This document shows, piece by piece, positions 24,465 through 24,551 of a stretch of 24,551 bases of DNA. A program made the translations under genes and the position numbers. The number at the start of each line of letters is the position of its first letter. Position 1 is the first letter of the stretch. Below the pieces are notes generated by a model. It was not told the DNA's origin and did not search any database. It saw nothing but the letters and a program-made list of their open reading frames with translations. Source of the DNA: CAYUZU01 sp964448675 (lineage in GTDB: Bacteria; Planctomycetota; Phycisphaerae; UBA1845; Fen-1342); the NCBI GenBank assembly GCA_964448675.1, contig CAYUZU010000044.1, positions 1 to 24,551 of the forward strand, in the 5' to 3' direction.

Positions 24465-24551
<87 letters not shown>

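Overview
The window is a draft-assembly segment of bacterial DNA. Genes have clear Shine-Dalgarno sites, several starts are GTG or TTG, and base composition is moderately AT-rich. The gene families and the decayed repeat families in the gaps fit an uncultured member of the FCB group, such as Calditrichota or KSB1-like lineages. That placement rests on recalled resemblance and is weak.

Positions 116-21792 are almost entirely an envelope or exopolysaccharide locus on the plus strand. The first block (116-5865) is five tightly packed genes: a NodB-type deacetylase with apparently permuted motif order, a FemAB/GNAT-like acyltransferase, an ATP-grasp ligase, a phosphatidylserine decarboxylase-like enzyme and a Tat-signal DUF362 protein. 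After a 536-bp repeat-rich gap comes the polymer machinery: a B12-binding radical SAM enzyme, a Wzz-type chain-length protein with unusual LysM and SPOR modules, a GT4 glycosyltransferase, a Wzy/ligase-type polymerase, a Wzx-type flippase and a GT2 glycosyltransferase. Looser units follow, separated by repeat-bearing gaps: a GT4, a Gfo/Idh/MocA-SDR fusion, a PaaK/CapK-like adenylate-forming enzyme and another GT4. Together these supply sugar-nucleotide modification, glycan assembly on a lipid carrier, flipping, Wzy polymerisation with Wzz length control, and probable decoration.

Positions about 21729-23870 are a junction of broken genes. A molybdenum-hydroxylase FAD subunit on the minus strand lacks its N-terminus and overlaps the end of the last glycosyltransferase. 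It abuts the C-terminal half of an RND/MMPL transporter carrying two apparent frameshifts.

Positions 23959-24551 hold the most unusual structure. A tRNA-Lys(CUU) gene runs off the right edge on the minus strand. Downstream of it are two copies of its 3' portion in which the anticodon arm is replaced, base for base in length, by a palindrome. Between these copies lie a terminator hairpin and a small GIY-YIG nuclease gene, and the last eight codons and stop of that gene lie inside the next tRNA-like copy. A 100-N gap lies between two exact 55-bp repeats in a way that implies at least one more collapsed copy of this 351-bp unit.
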